A stretch of 64,000 nucleotides of DNA from Ixodes scapularis (Eukaryota > Arthropoda > Arachnida > Ixodida > Ixodidae), in NCBI RefSeq assembly GCF_016920785.2, contig NW_024609835.1, forward strand, positions 24,803,838 through 24,867,837, read 5' to 3'. Each line of letters opens with the position of its first letter. Within the stretch, counting starts at the first letter, position 1. The position numbers were made by a program, and so were the translations under genes. Below, one piece after another: positions 22,785 through 35,008 of the stretch. Below the pieces are notes generated by a model. It did not search any database. It saw only the letters and a program-made list of their open reading frames with translations, and was not told where the DNA came from.

Positions 22785-22917
22785 TAGAGAGTTTTAGTAG
22801 TTCGTTCCGATACCTCCGATAGCCCCGATAACGATACTATGCATGCGCAAGGGAGGCGGTGGCGGAGTATTGGGTATCGTCATTGGAGTCATGGGAACGA
22901 TCTACTAAAACTCTCTA
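22785..22917. mobile_element. Foldback MITE, 133 bp
   Basis: TAGAGAGTTTTAGTAG at 22785-22800 is exactly complemented at 22902-22917, and the inverted match continues with one mismatch through TCGTTCC/GGAACGA. The interior is GC-rich. A 3-bp ATT could be the duplication, but this is ambiguous. Confidence 0.8.
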
Positions 22918-22959
22918 TTGTCACCCCTCTCCCCATTTTTTTGTATTTTCCTCGTGAGC

Positions 22960-23041
22960 GCGCTTTGCTTAGGGTGGCCTCGCCCTAAGCAAAGAGCGCA
23001 TGAAGGATACCTGTACCATGCTTCATACCTGGCGCCAGGTA
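22960..23041. repeat. Hairpin and adjacent perfect palindrome
   Basis: TTTGCTTAGGG (22964-22974) pairs with CCCTAAGCAAA (22983-22993), flanked by GCGC on both sides. A separate 16-bp perfect palindrome TACCTGGCGCCAGGTA follows at 23026-23041. Confidence 0.85.
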
Positions 23042-24730
23042 CATTGCTGTCAAAGCTGCAGACGCGAAAGCCACGCGCTCGCGTTATCAGCATTGACAGC
23101 GATGCACATAAGGTATGAACTTTAGTATGCCTTGAGTGCCTTGACTGGCGCTCTCGCTGCACGAGTGCACGCGCGCACGTGCAACTGCCGAGGCTTCATC
23201 CAGAGCAATTAGCTCGCTCTTTTACCCGTGCGTCCAACTAGAGCCAAAAGCAAGCAAAATACGGTGTCAGTAAAACGACTAACTTTTCTAACAACGGAAA
23301 AATGACGAGAAGCCCGCACAAGCCCTCCGTCCCCGTTCAGGTGCAGACCAACCAACCTTTTGGGCGACGTGACCGGAGAGCTACCGTCCGCCGAGCTGAC
23401 GGCCTCAAAGCCATCCACTGATCCGCAGCCAAAGCCAAAGCCGGAGCTCTTCAAATTGTTTTTGAAAAGTGTTTAGAGCTGCTATTAATTTTGAAATGTT
23501 AGATTATAGAGTAGAGTTATTTATCAAGTGTGAAAATATGATAAATGTCTAAATTAAGTGTGTGACTGCAGTGCCACTGAACGGTCGTCGTAGTCCCTAT
23601 TGCTCCTGGCCCGCGAATCGGCTCGAGTGGCCACTCTTTTCGTTTACTTTGTCACTCTATGATGGCAGCACCCAGGCAGTGGCTTTGCCTCAGCTGGGCA
23701 GGAGCTTGTCAAACCAGCGGCTGTTGCCGTTGGTTTGTGTGAGTTGATTTCAGATGCGGGAGCCGTGATGTAAAGACGGTCGAAAACGACTTTGTAAAGT
23801 TCAGCGTGGTCTACGTCGTAGGTAAAACGTGGAAATAGGGTGGAAATTTTAGTGCGCATTTCGCTGGCGATCAGTGGGTGTATTGCCAACGAAAGAGGCA
23901 GAATCGGCACTGCGTTGCTCGGACTTCAGATTGATTCGAATGAAGCTAGAATGAATTTTAAAGCGACGTTCATGTGCTCTCGTTGACCGACGGAACCTCC
24001 AAGGTCAGCAGTGAAGCGTCTGCGATGTATTTCAATACACAGGTTAGCTACGGCAATTGCGTAAGTCGTGCTTGACAGTGTGCAGGCGTGTCCCTTTGTC
24101 CAAATAACCGAAGGCTCACTTCGGTTCTGCAGCGCAGCGAAAAGCTGCCTTAAAGCCGGTTGTTCCCGTGCCCTGCTCGATGCTCCTGTGTTGCTTTCTA
24201 AATTGTCCTGGCGTAGACGTGCACTGTCACGAAGTACAGGTGTTTCTTTTCAACGCCCGAAAAGTAGTCCCATATTCGTTTCACTTCGGTCTGTCAACGG
24301 AGGTCGTCGAAATACCGAAGGATAGGACTTATTCGGACAGCTTGCCACTAATACAATGCAGCTTTTTTGCTGGTTCGGATAAACAATATTCAGTAAGTTT
24401 GTTACATTGTCAGGGATGCTTTACCCAGTCCTTTCTTTATCAACATTTTCTCCTCTGAAAAGTTTCAGGCCATTTTCGGCTGTCATCCTGTGTTATGTGA
24501 AAGTGCAGGGTACCTTACACTATGCACTTTCCTCTTACACCCCAGAGGCGCCGTGAACCAAGTTTGATCACGAGCTCGGCAGAAAAAACCCAAGACGACC
24601 GAGCCCCACCAAAAGAATCATTCCCCAAATAAACCGGAAAGATTATGGAGTTCAAGCCAGTTGCTGCTACCAGGGAGAACCACTGTAAATAGGCATTTTG
24701 CCAGAAAATCTGAAGCGGACTAAGCTAAAG

Positions 24731-25850
24731 ATGGCAGATCCACACCAAAAGGCCGCGGCCTCTCCCACCGTTGCTTGCATGCCCGTCGTACCTCGCACTC
24801 CGACGCCCTATCACGGAGAGGTGCACGTAAACGTGGAGGGCTGGCTTGACCAATACGACTGTGTCGCCCGTCATGATGTGTAAATAGACGACCAGCACCT
24901 GTATCACCTATACTTGTCATAAAAGCCACTGCCAGGCACTGAGTTGAGAACCACAAACACTTTTCAACATTGCAAAAAGTTTGAAAGACCAAGCTGAGGC
25001 GCCCGCTCAACAGTTAGCATCAACGAAAGAGAGCCGAAAACCAGCCTCGGTCCGGCCTCACAGGGCCCCAACGAGAAAATCACATCGCCTTCGTGAAGGA
25101 TGTTTTGCACCAGAGCGCCCGCGCCGTTCCTCCGGCTACAAAAGGGAAGAATCTGAAAATCCTTGTGCTGGGCGTGAGGGAGATCTTCGGTAGCCTTGCC
25201 AGCAGCCCTCCAACAACAGTGGACGGTTTCGTCACCGAGGCTTCCATCATCGAACTTTTCCTGTAGACCAGAGCCGGTCATTATCAATGACTCCCAGTCG
25301 TCTCCACATTCAAATCGTCCAGCTACAACTTCGATGCCAGCCTCCCAGGCATCCACGACTTTGTTTGGAAAGAGCTCAGGAAGATACGACCCACCACCAG
25401 TCGCCCGGTTTTTTTTTTTTTTCTCGATTGCTCATGTTATTCGGCAAGAAATCCAACATACGTTTCAACCGGAGACTTCTACAAGCGAAGCGGTATCTGA
25501 GGAACCGAGGATTACATAAGCCGCAATTGCACGACGACCGCCACCAGTGACCCACTAGCACCGACGCCAGCTTGACGGGACACCTCCCAACGCCTCAGTA
25601 CTCCTGACGTCTGGAAGAACCACCGTACGTTCGCGCTAAACAACGTAGACCGAGGAAGACGGACGTGTGGCAAACGGCCGACCCCACTCTTATCATTCTG
25701 CTGAGACCGTCCACGTCTACCAGAGGTGCCCGTACCAACAAATAGCCCTACGAGGGTTCGCGCCGAGCGACCCTCGATCACGTCACGGGGAGGAACCACG
25801 ACTATCTCTGATGACCTCAGTCCTCAGTGCGACTAACCCCAGGGTAACAT
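24731..25850 (+). pseudogene. Retrotransposon gag-like gene in copy A
   Basis: The ATG at 24731 begins MADPHQK. Then come PRTPTPYHGEVHVNVEGWLD and, in other frames, LKILVLGVREIFGSLA and PPTTVDGFVTEAS, the order seen in gag proteins of arthropod LTR retrotransposons as I know them. Near 25690-25800 YHSAETVHVYQRCPYQ occupies the place of a CCHC knuckle, but the first two Cys are Ser, so zinc binding is lost. TAA at the end of the first frame and several frameshifts break the gene. No protease or RT follows. Confidence 0.65.
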
Positions 25851-26824
25851 AATAAATCTGGCTCATCGAAGATCATCGTTCAATTATCAACAGATTAAAG
25901 TGAGCACTACTCGCTGTCGAATTGGTCCAAGCAACAGGATTCCCAGAATCCACAGCAAAGGAAAGCAGTGGCCACACCCTGATCACAGCCCCCATAAGCA
26001 AAAACGGACCGGGATGAAAAGTAATTAACCACAACATATCTTTCTGTACAAGGCACGACAAAGCGGCTGAGCGACAATGCAACGTCTGTCGATTTGGTGT
26101 CGGTCATCGTTCAAGGGACATAACAATTTGCCGACACCAATAACCTGTATCCACCTCATGCGATTGTTTGCACACGATTCCCGCATTTGAGGAAAAATGT
26201 GCTTGAGTGACTTGATGAAGTGGAATGGTTCACAGCTCTCCAAAGCTGAGCACCAAGCGTCATCCAATTTCACTTCCACACGAGACCTGCACAAGTTGCA
26301 GTGGTCCCGGAATGTATAAGAAATCGCTTTTGCCTAATGGAAGTGGCTTCAATGGCAAACAAACATTGTCGCCAGCGATCAATTCAACAGTATGGCAAAC
26401 GGCACAACCATGCAAGCAACACGTGCCCGAACGCTCTACATTTGCGCGGAAAAGTTCCGAAAAACTTTGCGGTTTACAAGTTGAAATTTTTCTAGGACAG
26501 CAATTTTTTCTAACCCTGCCCCCATTTCAGGCAGCTCTGCAGCTTCAGCGTACAGGATATCGGCAGCGGCTCATAATGCACAATCACAGGACGGCGGGTG
26601 GGGCCAGTCAGAGTCGTCACTTGACCAAATTGTACTGACGTGCCAGGAGCTGGATCTTAATCTGCCGCCTAGGAGCACGAGCATTATGCCTGAATGCCTG
26701 ATTCGTGAAGGATGCAAAAAAAAAAAAGCTTGTTATGTAACTGATTTCTAAGAATAAATGTTCATGTAACAACCGAACACTGATCATATTCCCCCTGCGC
26801 CTTTCTTCCTTCAGGGCTAACACC

Positions 26825-27001
26825 ACCAAAAATTGTGTTCACCGCAGGTGGTGCAGCTTTCGAGGACATTCGATTCTCTGGCCCCTCAATATGAGTACAT
26901 AAGACAAACCAGGCTGGCGCTATAGGCAGACTTTTGGCTTGGGGCTGCACTCCTTTCATTTCGCATGAACATGTGGTGCGTCCCAAAACAAACTCCAGTG
27001 A
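26825..27001 (-). other. Protein-like stretch conserved with copy B, antisense to gag
   Basis: On the minus strand this reads LEFVLGRTTC...VQPQAKSLP...IEGPENRMSSK...AVNTIFG. The matching frame in copy B (34844-35008) gives LDLVFGCTIC...VQPLATSLP...PEGPEMRVSSK...AVNTILG. Roughly half the residues agree and many changes are conservative. Both end at a GT. I do not recognise the family. It could be an exon of a gene carried on the opposite strand, or chance preservation of a common ancestor. Confidence 0.4.
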
Positions 27002-27199
27002 TGTGGAGATGTCATTTCTTCATTCCTTCTTTCCAAGAGCTGTGGTAGGCATTGAAGAGAGACAATTCAGAACTACATACACATGATAAAAACAACATCA
27101 CAACACACTGACATTCATGAACACAAAACACGCACAGCTACTGACAACAAAAAGTACTCCTGTACGAAATATGTATTTATGTAACTTGCTAACCATCAA

Positions 27200-30100
27200 G
27201 CCCATCCACCTCGTTGGTGCGGTGCATGGATATTCAGTTGAATTGTTTTTCACTTTCCACTAACTTACTACCACTAGTTGAACTCGGGCAACGCTATTGA
27301 GCAATAAACATTTTGTTTCAGTGTAATATCAAGAATAACAGCGAGCGTTTTCTTTCAATCTCTAATTCCCGATACTTGGTGACGTAGTTTGGAGATCGCA
27401 GTGTCCCCTAGTAACGATATTTGAATGCGGCTTGTAGACTGGACCTTAGCATTGCGTGAGCACTCGATTTGGGCTCGGGATAATCGATAGTTCGACAAGC
27501 ATTCGGGTAGTGGCTCGTGCCCAGTCGCTTCAATGGCGACAATAGCCGAACACTAACATACTCTGGAACTCACTGCTTGTCCTGGGCTTTGCCAACCCCA
27601 ACACGCGGCTTTGATAAACATTGGCGGCATATAATCGGCTCCAGATCACGTGGCCGCATGTCCTGGCCTCAACTTATGAAAAATAAAAACGCTGCTAATT
27701 TTTTTTTAGGGATCATTGCACAAAGACAAGAACTTACGCCTGTGTCATAGTTTATAAACGTCAGGAAGCCATTCAATATGTGTTTACACAAAGTACAAAA
27801 TTCGTCGCACCGCCCTTTTCAAACAGAGCTAAAGGGGTCCTTGAAATTGGAATTTCTCTGGAAGTCTTACCGTAGAGACCTGAAAATTTGTCTTAATTTT
27901 TATTTATCCTATTAGTAGGAGCGCCCTAATCGCCAATTACGCTTTTGACGTAGCCCCTCCTGTTGCTGCGCGCCGAGTGCACGAGAGCGCGAGAGTGGAG
28001 AGAAAAACTAGCAAAAGTGACGTCGGCAGGCTCAGATGACGCTTGTTCGCCAATGAGCTGGCTTGGGGATGCCGACGATATTGTCGCGGCGCTTTGGATA
28101 TCCACCAGAGTAAACAAGGAGAAGTTTGCAGTTTCCTTGCGTAGGAAAAAAAAAAGTTTTTCTGGCTGATAGGGCTTTCGTGATTCCTAAAATCATGCAA
28201 TTTTACTGTGGTACATGCATTACCTAACGAGACCTTTGTGAACAATTTCTATTTTTTCCGTTTATGTTTGTATTTATGTGATTTTTTTTTATGCGAGACA
28301 AGCGCTTGGAAACACTTTGTAGAATAAAGCACTCTGTGCAAAATGGCTTTAGTGGTAATTTATACATTGCCCAACTCCGAAGCGCAATATTTATTCTGAA
28401 TTCACTAATATTACAAATCTCTCAATTGTGAGTATAGTAGTAGACCTGAGACTGTGGTAGGAAAGGAAAATCGCAAAGGAAGATAAGAAAAAAAAAAGAG
28501 CAGGCAACGTCTCAAACTTTTGCTACAAAGTTTTTTCCGTACTTTGTACACGCCTTATATAACAGGTCTCCAACGCCATCACTAAAATCACCGCAGCAAC
28601 AAACCCCCCCAAGACGACACAATAAAGCAAGAAAGTAAGAAAAAAGCAGGCACACACAGTTTTTTTAGAAACGCAGGGGCAATCCTTCTCTTACCTCCCC
28701 TAACCTCGGCTACGAAACTATTACTTTTTATTTTCTATTTTTTTTTTTTCTTTTAGAATCTCTCGGAAAATCTGAACTCCGTCCTTTTCATACGAATGTC
28801 CTAAGAAGTCGCGTTTGCATCTCATATCCCCTCGAACTTCCGATTAAAGGGGAGGCCAAACAATCCTCACCAAAGCGCAGCTCTTCACAGCGTTCATAAA
28901 ATATGTCACCACCAAATATTCTTGTGATTAGAAAAAAGATCGGTTAGTGGGAGTTTTGTTGGAGAGTTTCGGAGAGTCCGATAAGACAACCGATCACCTG
29001 GAATATGCTTATAATAACCCGGCAGCAGAAGGACCTTGCTACAACTCAAACGTTTTTTTATTTCTGTAGCACTTAAACGCCCTTGAAATTGTGCCATAAA
29101 CAACCTCGGACCGCTTAACGAAGCGGAGCGTCCAGAAGTCGCCTGGGGCGCATGAGACGTCTTCTGTTTATAAACACAAGGCACTCCCAGAATTTTTGGC
29201 TCATAGCGATGCGACATTCGCGAGCCCCGTGGGCTGCTCGCGAGCTCGAAGCCAGGCGTGTCTCCAGATCTGCGCGTCGATAGACCCCGGGCTCAAACGC
29301 CGACGCCTCAACCACCGGTTCGAACTGGAGGGAACTTTGGCCCCCATTCCTCTTCCTCCGCACACACGCCGTTCGACCCATTTCGGGGGAAGGCGAGCCG
29401 ATCCATTTTAGAAATTCTTTGGCTCCTTCGTTCGCAGTCGAGATAGGGAAATATGACCCCCCGGTACTACTGGATTTTTCTTTTATTTTCTTCTGTTTCA
29501 TTGTTTGGGGGATTTTTTTTTTTCTTACGTTAGGCCGCGGGAATAGGGAAACATCGATTTTTATGTTATTGACGTTCAGCTCTTTTTGTCCTTTGCGAAG
29601 CTCTACCGTCGATCCAGCTTTGATGGTAGTTTTCTGGGGGAAGAAAAGAAGTTCACCCTGGATGCGTGTTGGGCTTTTAGCGAGTTGTCGTCTGGGAAGC
29701 CTCCACCGATAACCTCGTCGGTGCTTTAATAGTAGTTGCTTTCGGCGCCTACTTTTTTGTGAGAACTTCATCGGTGTCAGAATTTAGGACAGATGACTTT
29801 CCAACATAGCTCTCCTTATGCTGATATGTGTAAAAAATAACACCTGCTTAAACGGCGAGTTTTTGGACTAAATGTACCTATTTTTTCGTGGATGTAAGAA
29901 CAAGATAACGATTGACTTTTGTTTCATCAGTCGTCAACAGTACAGTAATTAAGTCTTTTAGCCTTGTAATATTGTGAAACAGCACAATTATGTATTTATT
30001 TTTGAAGCAGTTCGCTTTCGTTGGTTAGTAGATTGAGAAAAAAAAATGTTAACTTTTTCTTGTAGCAAATATGCTTTAGTGCATGTCATTTTTTTTTACC

Positions 30101-30440
30101 GTGAGAGAACGCTTTATGTGGTTTGACTTTGGCGGCAATTTATGGATTGAAACGTGTAATAGGCACTGCACAAAACTTGTGATACATATTTTTTTATAGA
30201 GAAGTGGCGAAGCTTGATACATAACAAACGTGTGAAAATACCAACCTTAGATAAGTTCCCTTGGCGAGACCCAAAAACGGCTTAGACGGCACAGCTTTAA
30301 ACATTGGTAAAGATATCGCGAATAAATACAGTTATAGACCGATACGGCAGGCTTGACGTCACGAAGCTGCGGCGACGCTGCGATCGCGCCGGAGCCGTGT
30401 GGTGTGGGCAAAAGGGCGTACGTTTGGCATGGGCGTCATA
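27200..30440. other. No supported gene
   Basis: The longest open frame (218 codons, minus strand 29771-29115) is Lys/Arg-rich, has no domain I recognise and crosses a GC-rich patch, so it is not called. A GGTTCGAA motif at 29319-29326 resembles a tRNA B box but has no matching cloverleaf. A TAAAGGGGTCCTTGAAATTGG block at 27830 resembles MITE ends, with no partner found. Confidence 0.4.
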
Positions 30441-30450
30441 GCATTTCAGC

Positions 30451-30830
30451 ATGCCGCAAAGCTGCGTAACCGCTGATTGCACCGAATGGTAAAGCAAAAG
30501 TAGTGGGGTGAGTTTCCACAAGTTTCCGGCTGACTCTGAAAGGCGCAGAAGGTGAATAATATACGTGAATCGAAAATAATGGTCGCCTCGCACGAACGAA
30601 CGTTCGTGCGGCAAGCACTTTCTTGAAGGCCAAGTGTGGCTTCTATTTCAATCTCCGTCCTGAGGCTTGCTTATGTGCAGGAAAACCATCGCCTGATCGA
30701 GACCACCGGGATTTCGTTCCCACGGTGTTCGAGCACAAAGCACCGGCCAAGCGCTCGTCGGTGGCTGGCTACGCCCGCGCTATCAGGCCGAACAGATCGG
30801 CGACGGAACGTCAGGGTTGTAGGCATTACC
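30451..30830 (+). pseudogene. THAP-domain gene relic
   Basis: THAP domains are C2CH zinc fingers that bind DNA and occur in P-type transposases and many host regulators. From ATG 30451 the frame reads MPQSCVTADC (the Cys pair), then SSGVSFHKFPADSERRR, SPRTNERSCGKHF (C-x2-H) and, in a second frame, DRDHRDFVPTVF, the usual end of the domain. Three in-frame stops and one frameshift are present, so no full domain is made. It differs from the THAP part of the P-like gene at 21.9 kb. No transposase core follows, so this may be a host-gene or transposon exon remnant. Confidence 0.72.
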
Positions 30831-31262
30831 GATAAAAACGTAACGAGATACGTTACTCGTTACTTGCAAATAATAGGAACGCGTTACCGACCTACGTTAC
30901 CTCAAAATAAAAGCAACGAGTTACCGTTAGCGATAAGAATTCCAAGAAACATTAGGTTCATGCGGAAACTAAACGTAATTACTTTATCTCTTTTTACGGT
31001 TTCATCTAAATACTCACGAGAAAAAATGCAACGAAAAACGCAGAAAATGCGAAAATTCCCGTCGCTTGGCACTTAAAAAGACGGAAAAAATTGAAGTGTA
31101 ATTCCTTTAAGACTTGGGAAGAAAAGGCAACGAGTAACATAACTACGTTACCCTTTACTTTAAATAGTAACGTACATACGTTACCCATTACTGTTTTGAA
31201 AAAGTAGCGAGTACGTTACTACGTTAGTGAACAATGTAATGCCATTACTTTTAACGTGTTAC
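30828..31262. repeat. GTAACG-rich repeat with inverted ends
   Basis: Dozens of GTAACG/CGTTAC motifs in both orientations, with GCATTACCG near the left end and TAATGCCATTAC near the right. The flanks share a short inverted similarity. It looks like a non-autonomous DNA element built of degenerate GTAACG units. Confidence 0.6.
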
Positions 31263-31615
31263 CGCTAAGACTGCAGAACGGACATAGCGTTACCCCTTGT
31301 CATGCCTTGTGGTCATGGGGGTAGGAGAAATATCAGACCTTGACTCAAAGACGCTGTGTATATTTAAATAATTAATAAACACACTTCAGCAGATCCAAAG
31401 TCTGCTGATCCCGCCGGCAGTGCGGAAACCGGCTCAAAGTAATCATAAGCCACGAGAGACTCCTACGCCTGCGCCGTGTCGGCCGTCAACCGGCTTGGCG
31501 AAAAAACTAAATAAACGACGACGTGAGGCGTCGACGTCGGTGGCAGCAACTTTTCGTAGGAACTGCACCAGGTCATGTTTACGGCGTACGGATTGTTGAA
31601 GGCAATGCCGTTAAC

Positions 31616-31768
31616 GCCAACGAGGAAGAGGGGCTTAGAGCGGTAAACCGGGGTTCCGGTCTGCACTCGAAAGTGACCCCCATAAGGCCGCTGCCACTGT
31701 ACGCAAATGTGACCACTCCTCACGTCACCAAACCATATACGTGACGTTACAGGGAAGATGGCAACGCC
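31616..31768 (+). repeat. Dispersed poly-C module, copy R2
   Basis: Contains CCAACGAGGAAGAGGGGCTT, AGAGCGGTAAACCGG, CGAAAGTGACCCCC, GTACGCAAATGTGACCACTC, ACGTGACGTTAC and GGAAGATGGCAAC in order. The C run is only 5 bases here. It leads directly into the 11-bp tandem repeat and copy B. Confidence 0.75.
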
Positions 31769-31814
31769 AAGGCAACGCCAAGGCAACGCCAAGGCAACGC
31801 CAAGGCAACGCCAA
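31760..31814. repeat. Perfect 11-bp tandem repeat, five units
   Basis: GGCAACGCCAA repeated exactly five times, then a degenerate unit starting GGTAACGG. The unit is itself an imperfect palindrome. Confidence 0.97.
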
Positions 31815-33075
31815 GGTAACGGCTGGCCCCAGCTGGGCCGGAGCTTGTCGGATGCTTTCTTCGTTGTCGTTCGTCTCGGCAAGTTCATTTCAGACGCGGA
31901 AGCCGTCATATGAGGCCGGTCGAAGGCGACTTCAAAGTTCAGTGTGATGTCTCACGTAGGTATTACGTGAAAATACAGAGGAACGGTGTGCATCACGCTG
32001 GTGATCGACGGGGATATGGCCACGAAAGAGACAATCGCACCTGCGTTGCTCGGATCTCGGACGGATTCGGATATCGCTAGGATAAATTTTAAGGCGACGT
32101 TTCTGTGCTCTCGTTGACCATCGGAATCTTCGAGGTCTGCAGTGAAGCGTATGCAATATATTTGGATAAATTTTAGCTACGGAAATTGCGTGAGTCGTGC
32201 TTGGCAGCGGTGCCGCCTCGTTCAAATAACCGAAGGCTCATTTCGGTTGTGCGGCGCACCGAAGAGCTGCCTTTAAGTTGGTAGTTCCTGTGCTGTGCTT
32301 TAGGTGATGCTGTGCTGCTTCCTAAATTTTTCTGGCGTAGACGTGCACTTTCGCTGAGCCCAGGTGTTGCTGTTGGTACTGATTTCGCTGGTCTGTCACA
32401 CGTTTTGTCGACACAAATGTTTCATCAACACTGGTTACGCGAATTGCAAGCTGTATAAACGTTTCATCGAGCGTGTTACCTAAACAGCTCACCCGTTCCC
32501 GCCGCTTTGCGGTGACAGTCTGCAGTGGCTCATTACCACAGAAGTGGTCCCACGTCCAATTCAGTTCTGTTCGTTCACGGGAGTTGCCAAACACCGAGGG
32601 AGAGGATTTACTTGAACAAAATGCCAGTAAAGCGATGCAGCTTCTTTAGGGGTCAGGATAGACTCTTTTTTGCCAGTTTTGTTATACTGTCACAAACGCT
32701 TGTTCCAGTCCTATCTTCTATCAATATTTATTATTCTGGAAAGTTCCAGGCTATGCTCGGCTGTCATCGCACACAGAGCGCACCCTGGCGGAGCCGCCAG
32801 AGTGCACTTTGTGTGCACCCTGGCGGCTCATCAACCGAGTGGCCCGATAACGGGACACGGGAGCGGACTCTACCGCGTCTTAAACCCCCGGCGAGCTGTA
32901 AACCAAGTCCTATCCCGAGCCCGGCAGAAAAACCACAAGCCCGAGCGAGTACCACAAGAACGAACTTCGCCAATACACCACGAAGAACTTGAAATCCGAG
33001 CCAGTCGCTGCTACTAGGAAGAACCACCGGAATTCGGTCTGCTCTCAGAAAAAACCGAAGACAACTAAACCAACA

Positions 33076-34050
33076 ATGACAAACCTGTAGCAGCAAACCG
33101 CGTCCGCTCCCACCATTGTTTGCATGCCCGTCGCACCTGACACTCCGACGCGCTTTCACGCAAGGTGTATGAATACGTCAGGGACTGGATTGAACACTAT
33201 GACTCTGTCACCCGCCACAATAAATGGACTGACAACCAGCTCCTGCAGAACCTATACTTCTCGTGGAAGAAACTGCCAGGCACTGGTCTGAGAACCATGA
33301 ATTCTCCTTAATTTCGTTGAAGTTTGCAAGATCGAACTGAAGCGCACGTTTATCAGCCAACATCGACGAGGGAGAACCGCATTCCCGTCCAGGGTACGGC
33401 CCCAACGAGAGCGGCACCGCCTCCGTCGAGGATGTTTTGCGCCTGATCAAGCGCCCACGCCAACCCTGATGCTACAGAAGACAAGAAGCTAAACATCTCA
33501 TGTCTCTCATGCGAGGGACAACACCTTCGGCAGCCTTGCCCGCAACCCCACGACAGCAGTCGAAGGGTTCATATCACCAAGGCTTTCAATATTGAACGTG
33601 CACTGCATGCCGAGCCTGTCACAATCAAAAACCTTCCCGGCGTCTCGACACTTGAGTTTTGTTTCGGAACAAGTTCGACAGGCATTTCTGCCGGAGACTT
33701 CTGTGAGCGAAGCGGCATCTGACAAACTGAGGACTACTTATGCCACAAAGGCACGATAACCGTCACCGGCTGCCCCCTAGTATTCAAAGCCGATTCAGTG
33801 AGAGACCCCAACGCCGAAGCATTCTCGGCATTGGGTTTAGGTCTGCACTGAACACGGTACACCGAGGAAAATGGAGGTGTTGCGAATGACTGACCGAAAA
33901 CCACTCTGATACCACTGCATGATGCCGACCATGTCTACCGGAGCTGCCCGTACCAATGAATTGGCCTGCGAGGGTTCGTGCCGCACGAACCTCGACCACG
34001 TCTCGAGGAGCGACCGCGGGACATTGAGGATTATCTTCGGCTGTCTTTGT
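33076..34050 (+). pseudogene. Retrotransposon gag-like gene in copy B
   Basis: The start codon context matches copy A (ATG at 33076), but codon 5 is TAG. Downstream, PTIVCMPVAPDTPTRFH, EDKKLNIS, TKAFNIERALHAE and DADHVYRSCPYQ appear in shifting frames, the same order as in copy A and in arthropod retrotransposon gag proteins. The knuckle region again lacks its first two Cys. No pol gene follows; the DNA after it aligns to the non-gag tail of copy A. Confidence 0.62.
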
Positions 34051-34843
34051 CCCTGGTGCCGACATTACCCCGAAGCTCCTGATCCCCACAAACTCAACGA
34101 AAGGTAAGCACGGCAAAGCAGGTGGGTGGCAATGCAATGACAGTTGATTTGGTGTCGGTTATCGTCCAAGGACAATACCTAATACTTTGTTGACACCAAT
34201 TATCTTTGTCCACTCCACGAAGCACACAATTTCCAATTTTGAGGGAGAATGCCGCTGAGTGACTTGAAGAAAAAGAATGGTTGATTGTTCTCGAAAGTGG
34301 ACACCAAGCATCACCCGACTTCACTTCGCCACGCGAGACTTACACAAGTTGCAGTGGTCGCGACATGCAGATAAATCGCCATTACGGAATGGGAGTGAAA
34401 TGGCTTGGATAGCAAACAAACAATGTTGTCGGCCATCAATGCAACGCTACAGCAAAAGGCACAGCCACGTAAGCAATACATGCCCGAGCTTGCTGCATTG
34501 ACGCAGAAAGCTAACAGGAAAATTTGCGGATTAGAAGCCAGCTTTGCAGCTTCAGTGCAACATATATCAGTGGCGGCACATGACGTATGATTACAAAACG
34601 GCATCAGTCAGTCAAAGTTGCCACTCGACCAAACTGAACACCGACGTGCCAGGAGCGTCTTCCGAGTACAAGGAGCACAGGTACTACGACTGAACGCCTG
34701 ACTCGAGACTGTCGCGGAAAGAACTCGTTATGGAAACATTTCCTAAGAATCAACAATTATGTAATCATGTGGAAATAAACATATTTGATACATTAACTAA
34801 ATAAACATATTTTCGCATGCCTTTACGCATTCAGAGTCTGTAC

Positions 34844-35008
34844 ACCTAGAATTGTGTTCACTGCGTGCTCTGGACCTTTTGAAGACACTCGCATCTCTGG
34901 CCCTTCAGGATTAATTAATGGTACATACCAGACTGGCAGACTTGTTGCAAGGGGCTGCACTTGTTTCACCTCTTCTGAACATATGGTGCATCCGAAAACC
35001 AAATCCAG
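34844..35008 (-). other. Protein-like stretch conserved with copy A, antisense to gag
   Basis: Counterpart of 26825-27001. It reads LDLVFGCTICSEEVKQVQPL, then SLPVWYVPL, PEGPEMRVSSK and AVNTILG, and lies in a longer open frame (35128-34823). The divergence point from copy A falls at a GT. Function unknown. Confidence 0.4.

Larger units (their letters stand above)
23640..27190 (+). repeat. 3.4-kb repeat unit, copy A (gag-bearing)
   Basis: Matches 31820-35200 in the same order and orientation, though strongly diverged. Shared blocks include CAGCTGGGC-GGAGCTTGTC, TCAGA-GCGG-AGCCGT, GTGCTCTCGTTGACC, TCAAATAACCGAAGGCTCA, the gag gene, a segment around 26225-26495 and the terminal region 26640-27190. 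No LTRs or inverted ends were recognised, so the element class is open. Confidence 0.75.

Noticed and set aside
29315..29330. tRNA gene suggested by GGTTCGAA
   Set aside because: No A box or foldable cloverleaf upstream or downstream.
29115..29771. 218-codon basic open frame on the minus strand, the longest outside transposons
   Set aside because: No recognisable domain, low-complexity Lys/Arg content, non-ATG alternatives and no splice support. It could be revisited with RNA-seq.
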